This document shows positions 63,057-64,000 of a stretch of 64,000 nucleotides of DNA, piece by piece. The stretch is taken from assembly GCA_036494815.1 (NCBI GenBank), contig DASXNV010000110.1, positions 1-64,000 on the forward strand, written 5' to 3'. The notes under the pieces are model-generated. The model was not told the DNA's origin. It saw only the letters and a program-made list of their open reading frames with translations, and ran no database searches. Each line of letters opens with the position of its first letter. Position 1 is the stretch's first letter. The translations under genes were made by a program, and so were the position numbers. Source of the DNA: Poindextera sp036494815 (GTDB taxonomy: Bacteria; Pseudomonadota; Alphaproteobacteria; Caulobacterales; Caulobacteraceae).

Positions 63057-64000
63057 GCGCCCCGGCGCCAGCTGTAGATCACCCATCGGCGGTACTTGAA
63101 CCTGCCGATATCCCGGTCTTGGACGAACCCAAGCCGGACGCTGAACCCGCAGAGCCCAAGCCCGCCGCCAAGGCCCGGCCCAAGCTGCTGCGGCAGTATG
63201 AACTGATCGAGAAGGTCAAGAGCTACGACCCGACCGCGGATGAGGACCTGCTCAACCGCGCCTATGTCTATGCCATGCGGATGCACGGCTCGCAGACGAG
63301 AGCGTCTGGCGATCCCTATTTCGCGCACCCAATCGAGGTGGCGGGCATCTTGACCGACTATCGGCTCGACACCGCCACCATCGTCACCGCCCTGCTGCAT
63401 GACGTGATCGAGGACACGCCGGTCACCCGGGCCGATATCGACCGCCTGTTCGGCCCCATCATCGGCGAACTGGTGGAGGGCGTGACCAAGCTGTCGCGGC
63501 TGGAGCTGGCCGCCGAGCACACCCGCCAGGCCGAGAACCTGCGCAAGTTCATCCTGGCCATCTCCCGCGACGTGCGGGTGCTGATGGTCAAGCTGGCCGA
63601 CCGCCTGCATAATATGCGTACCCTGGAATTCATTCCCAAGCAGGAAAAGCGCGAGCGCATCGCCCGGGAAACCCTCGACATCTATGCGCCCCTGGCCCGC
63701 TCCATTGGCTGCCAGCGCATTTGCACCGAGCTTGAGGAACTGGCCTTCACCCACCTGAACAAGGTGGCCCGGGACGCCATCGTGCGCCGGCTGGAGGTGT
63801 TGCGCGCCGACCAGAGCGCGGCGGTGGCCGTGGTCAGCGGCGAAATCTCGGCCAAGCTGGAGACCGAAGGCCTGGCCAGCCGGGTCTATGGCCGCGAAAA
63901 GCATCCCTATTCGATCTGGCGTAAGCTGCAGCGCAAATCCATCGGATTTTCCCAGCTGTCGGACATCTACGCCTTCCGCGTGATCGTCAGCTCCGAGGAG
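63053..64000 (+). CDS. spoT: RelA/SpoT (p)ppGpp synthetase/hydrolase (truncated by window edge)
   Basis: About 316 residues are visible. The HD hydrolase domain has HPIEVAGILTDYRLD, the metal motif LLHDVIEDTP, and LADRLHNMRTL. The synthetase domain begins with YGREKHPYSIWRKLQRK and SDIYAFRVIV. Upstream of the conserved start (LLRQYELIEKVKSYDP) there is a Pro/Ala-rich leader. No ATG or GTG lies in frame before the HD domain. CTG 63053 has AAGAGGAG 5 nt upstream and overlaps the rpoZ stop (CTGA); TTG 63119 has no ribosome site. The gene controls the stringent response. The C-terminal TGS/ACT part is beyond the window. Confidence 0.93.
   Translation, partial: MSAPAPAVDHPSAVLEPADIPVLDEPKPDAEPAEPKPAAKARPKLLRQYELIEKVKSYDPTADEDLLNRAYVYAMRMHGSQTRASGDPYFAHPIEVAGILTDYRLDTATIVTALLHDVIEDTPVTRADIDRLFGPIIGELVEGVTKLSRLELAAEHTRQAENLRKFILAISRDVRVLMVKLADRLHNMRTLEFIPKQEKRERIARETLDIYAPLARSIGCQRICTELEELAFTHLNKVARDAIVRRLEVLRADQSAAVAVVSGEISAKLETEGLASRVYGREKHPYSIWRKLQRKSIGFSQLSDIYAFRVIVSSEE

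Overview
The window looks like a chromosomal segment of a high-GC alphaproteobacterium, most likely from the Caulobacterales (Caulobacter/Phenylobacterium-like). This rests on very high GC and GC-rich third positions, an alphaproteobacterial style rpsB-tsf pair, a CysD/CysNC fusion, several hybrid histidine kinases, a pro-alpha type SmpB/DapA/Slt neighbourhood, and intergenic palindromes typical of these genomes. No tRNA, rRNA, CRISPR array, integrase or transposase was recognised. Genus-level placement is inference.

Layout. 1-9.3 kb: an edge-truncated PiT phosphate permease, an SDR dehydrogenase, two amidohydrolases, a TPR-type hybrid histidine kinase, an ICMT-like methyltransferase, a GNAT enzyme and an endonuclease III-like Fe-S protein. 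9.5-11.3 kb: a membrane hybrid histidine kinase. 11.3-19.9 kb: an unusual envelope region. It holds (a) a three-gene minus-strand operon (TIGR03118-like exported protein, C39 cysteine peptidase, coiled-coil plus beta-barrel outer-membrane protein resembling FapD/FapF of functional-amyloid export); (b) a single-haem-motif outer-membrane barrel followed by a decayed cytochrome c; and (c) an operon of ECF sigma factor, zinc-finger anti-sigma factor, secreted subtilase and TIGR02001 outer-membrane protein. Two matching ECF-like promoter sequences precede (b) and (c). 19.9-25.1 kb: an accessory, decaying region with a glycosyltransferase, a GIY-YIG protein, a kdpA relic, a coiled-coil membrane protein and two broken small genes.

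25.3-31 kb is core information processing (dnaE, rpsB, tsf). 31.2-33.4 kb encodes a fused EgtB-EgtD protein for ergothioneine synthesis. 33.4-41.2 kb has a large inverted repeat, a KGG stress protein, a DUF1345 protein, a receiver-only regulator, cysD-cysNC for sulfate activation, an OmpR/EnvZ-like two-component pair and a glyoxalase II-like hydrolase. 41.3-51.7 kb has HrpB helicase, an amino-acid permease, a small cytochrome-oxidase-IV-like protein, a glycine-zipper lipoprotein, two RNA methyltransferases, a TetR regulator and an Fe/B12-type ABC importer. 51.7-57.4 kb has a soluble lytic transglycosylase and the tightly overlapping dapA-smpB-S10 carboxypeptidase-DMSP-lyase-like cupin string. 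57.6-60.6 kb has an MFS transporter, a frameshifted aminoglycoside-acetyltransferase-like gene and two unknown genes. 60.9-64 kb has a family 5 type uracil-DNA glycosylase, a NYN nuclease, folK, rpoZ and an edge-truncated RelA/SpoT gene whose best start is a CTG codon.

The most interesting part is 11.3-19.9 kb. Three outer-membrane barrels, two exported proteases and a dedicated ECF sigma/anti-sigma pair lie together. The anti-sigma factor's periplasmic domain resembles the propeptide-like domain of the neighbouring subtilase, which suggests a protease/anti-sigma sensing circuit. Several genes in the window carry single frameshifts; these may be real decay or assembly errors, and the sequence alone cannot tell.
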